The position numbers and the translations under genes were made by a program. A DNA stretch of 23,097 nucleotides from Rhizophagus sp. LPA8_4_AMF (taxonomy: Eukaryota; Glomeromycota; Glomeromycetes; Glomerales; Glomeraceae), in NCBI GenBank assembly GCA_021464525.1, contig JADRCO010001053.1, positions 1 to 23,097 of the forward strand, given 5' to 3'. Shown piece by piece: positions 22,001 to 23,097 of this stretch. Numbering within the stretch: position 1 is the stretch's first letter; each line of letters starts with the position of its first letter. The notes under the pieces are model-generated. The model had not been told where the DNA came from. It saw only the letters and a program-made list of their open reading frames with translations, and made no database searches.

Positions 22001-23083
22001 ACATAACACACAATGCTAAACATAAATGTCGACTATTTTACTATCGACAAGAAGTTTGGATAAAAATGCTCAAACAAGGTCTTGAACCTTTGAAAAGTTC
22101 TACATTTGAAGAAATACCATCAGAGAAAGTGGATAAGATATTAAATGGCAAAACACTTGGTTATTCCAAAATAAAATTTATCCCCAAAGATGATGAAGGA
22201 AATCTTAGACCTATTGTAAATATGAGATGTCCAATGCATACTGTAAGACTATAATATTTTAATTTTATGATAATTTTTTTTTTATTATTTAATATAATTG
22301 AATAAATTAAATTATGTTAATTAAAAAAAGTCATCTTCCAAAACCACTCACAAAGATTTGAAACGATCACAATCAATAAATTCAATTTTGAATACAACTT
22401 ATCAAATTTTGAATTATGAAAAGGTAGTTTGAAACTTCATGATTAAAATGTATAATAATTTATTATCAACTATCCTCTTTTTTTCCTTTTTTCTTAATAG
22501 GAAAGTAATCCATGGTTATTAAATGGATCAGTATTTAGTTATAATGAAGTTCATAAGCACTTAAAACAATTTAAACAATATTTGGCTGATAAAGAAAATC
22601 CTGAAATTTATTTTGCCAAAGTTGATGTTAAATGCTGTTTTGATTCAATTGATCAAAATAAACTTATGGAAATAATTTGTGCTAATGTGCTAACTAAGGT
22701 AAATAAATAAACACTTGGCAGTTAAATATTATAATTTTTGCAATGTTCTTAATATTTTATTGTTTTATTTAGACACAATATGTTGTAAATCGATATCATG
22801 TTGTCCATCAAAAAGGTGGAAATATCCGTAGAAATTTTAAACATTACGTACACAATGGAGGCAGGTTTTTAATGGATTGTTTATTGTTTTAATTATTTTT
22901 GATTTTTACATTATTTTTTCAAAACATTATATAGAGGAATTTATATCTTTTCCAAAATATGCCAATAAATTGGCCCAAAAATATAAGAATGCAATCCTTG
23001 TTGAAAATATTAGAGAAACATATAAAGATTTAGAAGATGTTCTTGAACTGTTATAAGAGCATATTCAACAAAATATTATAAAG
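19040..23083 (+). CDS. TERT: Telomerase reverse transcriptase (partial at window end)
   Basis: TERT is the catalytic protein of telomerase and copies telomere repeats from its RNA template in the nucleus. Fourteen exons keep one frame: 19040-19276, 19358-19539, 19618-19783, 19845-20862, 20943-21100, 21185-21304, 21394-21450, 21528-21686, 21760-21894, 21991-22242, 22331-22423, 22501-22698, 22773-22860 and 22935-23083 (1004 codons). Residues 1-195 are the N-terminal domain (LQNGSYVQLTGPAINELP). A long Ser/Asn linker follows to about 520. The RNA-binding domain has HIFSKQFGLKNVFT, FWGSKNNKTL, FERRRFEVLSLHEV-type sequence and the T-motif end FYYRQEVWIKM. Motifs 1/2 (KFIPKDDEGNLRPIVNM) and motif A with its catalytic Asp (YFAKVDVKCCFDSIDQNKL) are present. 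Motifs B' to E lie beyond the window. Intron 13 uses GC-AG. An in-frame TAA sits at 23054-23056, so the copy may be inactive or misread. ATG at 19049 is an alternative start. Confidence 0.9.
20490..20753 (+). repeat. Internal duplication in the TERT linker
   Basis: Two related 37-38 codon segments, 20490-20600 and 20640-20753, are 150 bp apart. They share IIENVQEISSKVIILNNRD against SIEDIENPSSKAVILNNRD, each introduced by VS and an Asn/Lys-rich run. Shorter VS-containing echoes precede them (DERVVSTF, GDMVSNYAKF, GEVSSHAKIV). The segment lies in the poorly conserved linker between the N-terminal and RNA-binding domains. Confidence 0.8.
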
Positions 23084-23097
23084 GTACTTAAATATTT

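Noticed and set aside
1-23097. tRNA, rRNA or CRISPR arrays
   Set aside because: No cloverleaf, rRNA-like block or spaced repeat array was seen; the tandem repeats here have no unique spacers.

Overview
The window is AT-rich, gene-sparse eukaryotic DNA with short, AT-rich GT-AG introns. The organism is most likely a fungus, plausibly an arbuscular mycorrhizal one (Glomeromycotina). This is an inference from base composition, intron style, a fungal-looking telomerase gene, and transposon families (BAH-bearing Plavaka/KDZ-type transposase, TET/JBP-like dioxygenase) that I associate with such fungi. No database was searched.

Layout. 1-3830 holds decayed gene pieces on both strands and a striking 313-bp unit repeated three times (546-1484). 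3831-7293 (minus) is a four-exon Plavaka/KDZ-type transposase with an acidic repeat head and BAH-like domains. 7738-9228 (minus) is an intact six-exon gene for an unrecognised 355-residue protein with an Arg/Glu-repeat tract. A degenerate triple repeat lies just upstream of it. 10460-10722 is a short TA-flanked inverted-repeat element (MITE). 11077-11441 (minus) is a broken gene piece with a Ser/Arg/His/Tyr-rich tail. 11902-12009 is a perfect 54-bp tandem duplication. 12304-14203 (minus) is a TET/JBP-like 2-oxoglutarate/Fe(II) dioxygenase gene, well conserved at its active site but interrupted. 14204-17532 has no supportable gene. 17533-18915 is a long imperfect inverted repeat. 19040 to the window end (plus) is most of the telomerase reverse transcriptase gene (TERT), 14 exons traced from the N-terminal domain past RT motif A.

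How the parts may fit. Four consecutive minus-strand genes (transposase, Arg/Glu-rich protein, Ser/Arg-rich piece, TET/JBP-like dioxygenase) fill 3.8-14.2 kb. In basidiomycetes TET/JBP genes are known to travel with KDZ transposons, so this block may be one large, partly decayed element carrying a DNA-modification enzyme and undescribed accessory proteins. I could not find convincing terminal repeats for the whole block, so this stays a hypothesis. Three TGA interruptions in the transposase and dioxygenase genes fall where CGA could have stood, as CpG decay would produce. The most surprising host-gene observation is an in-frame TAA in the otherwise well preserved TERT reading frame, between motif A and the missing motif B'.
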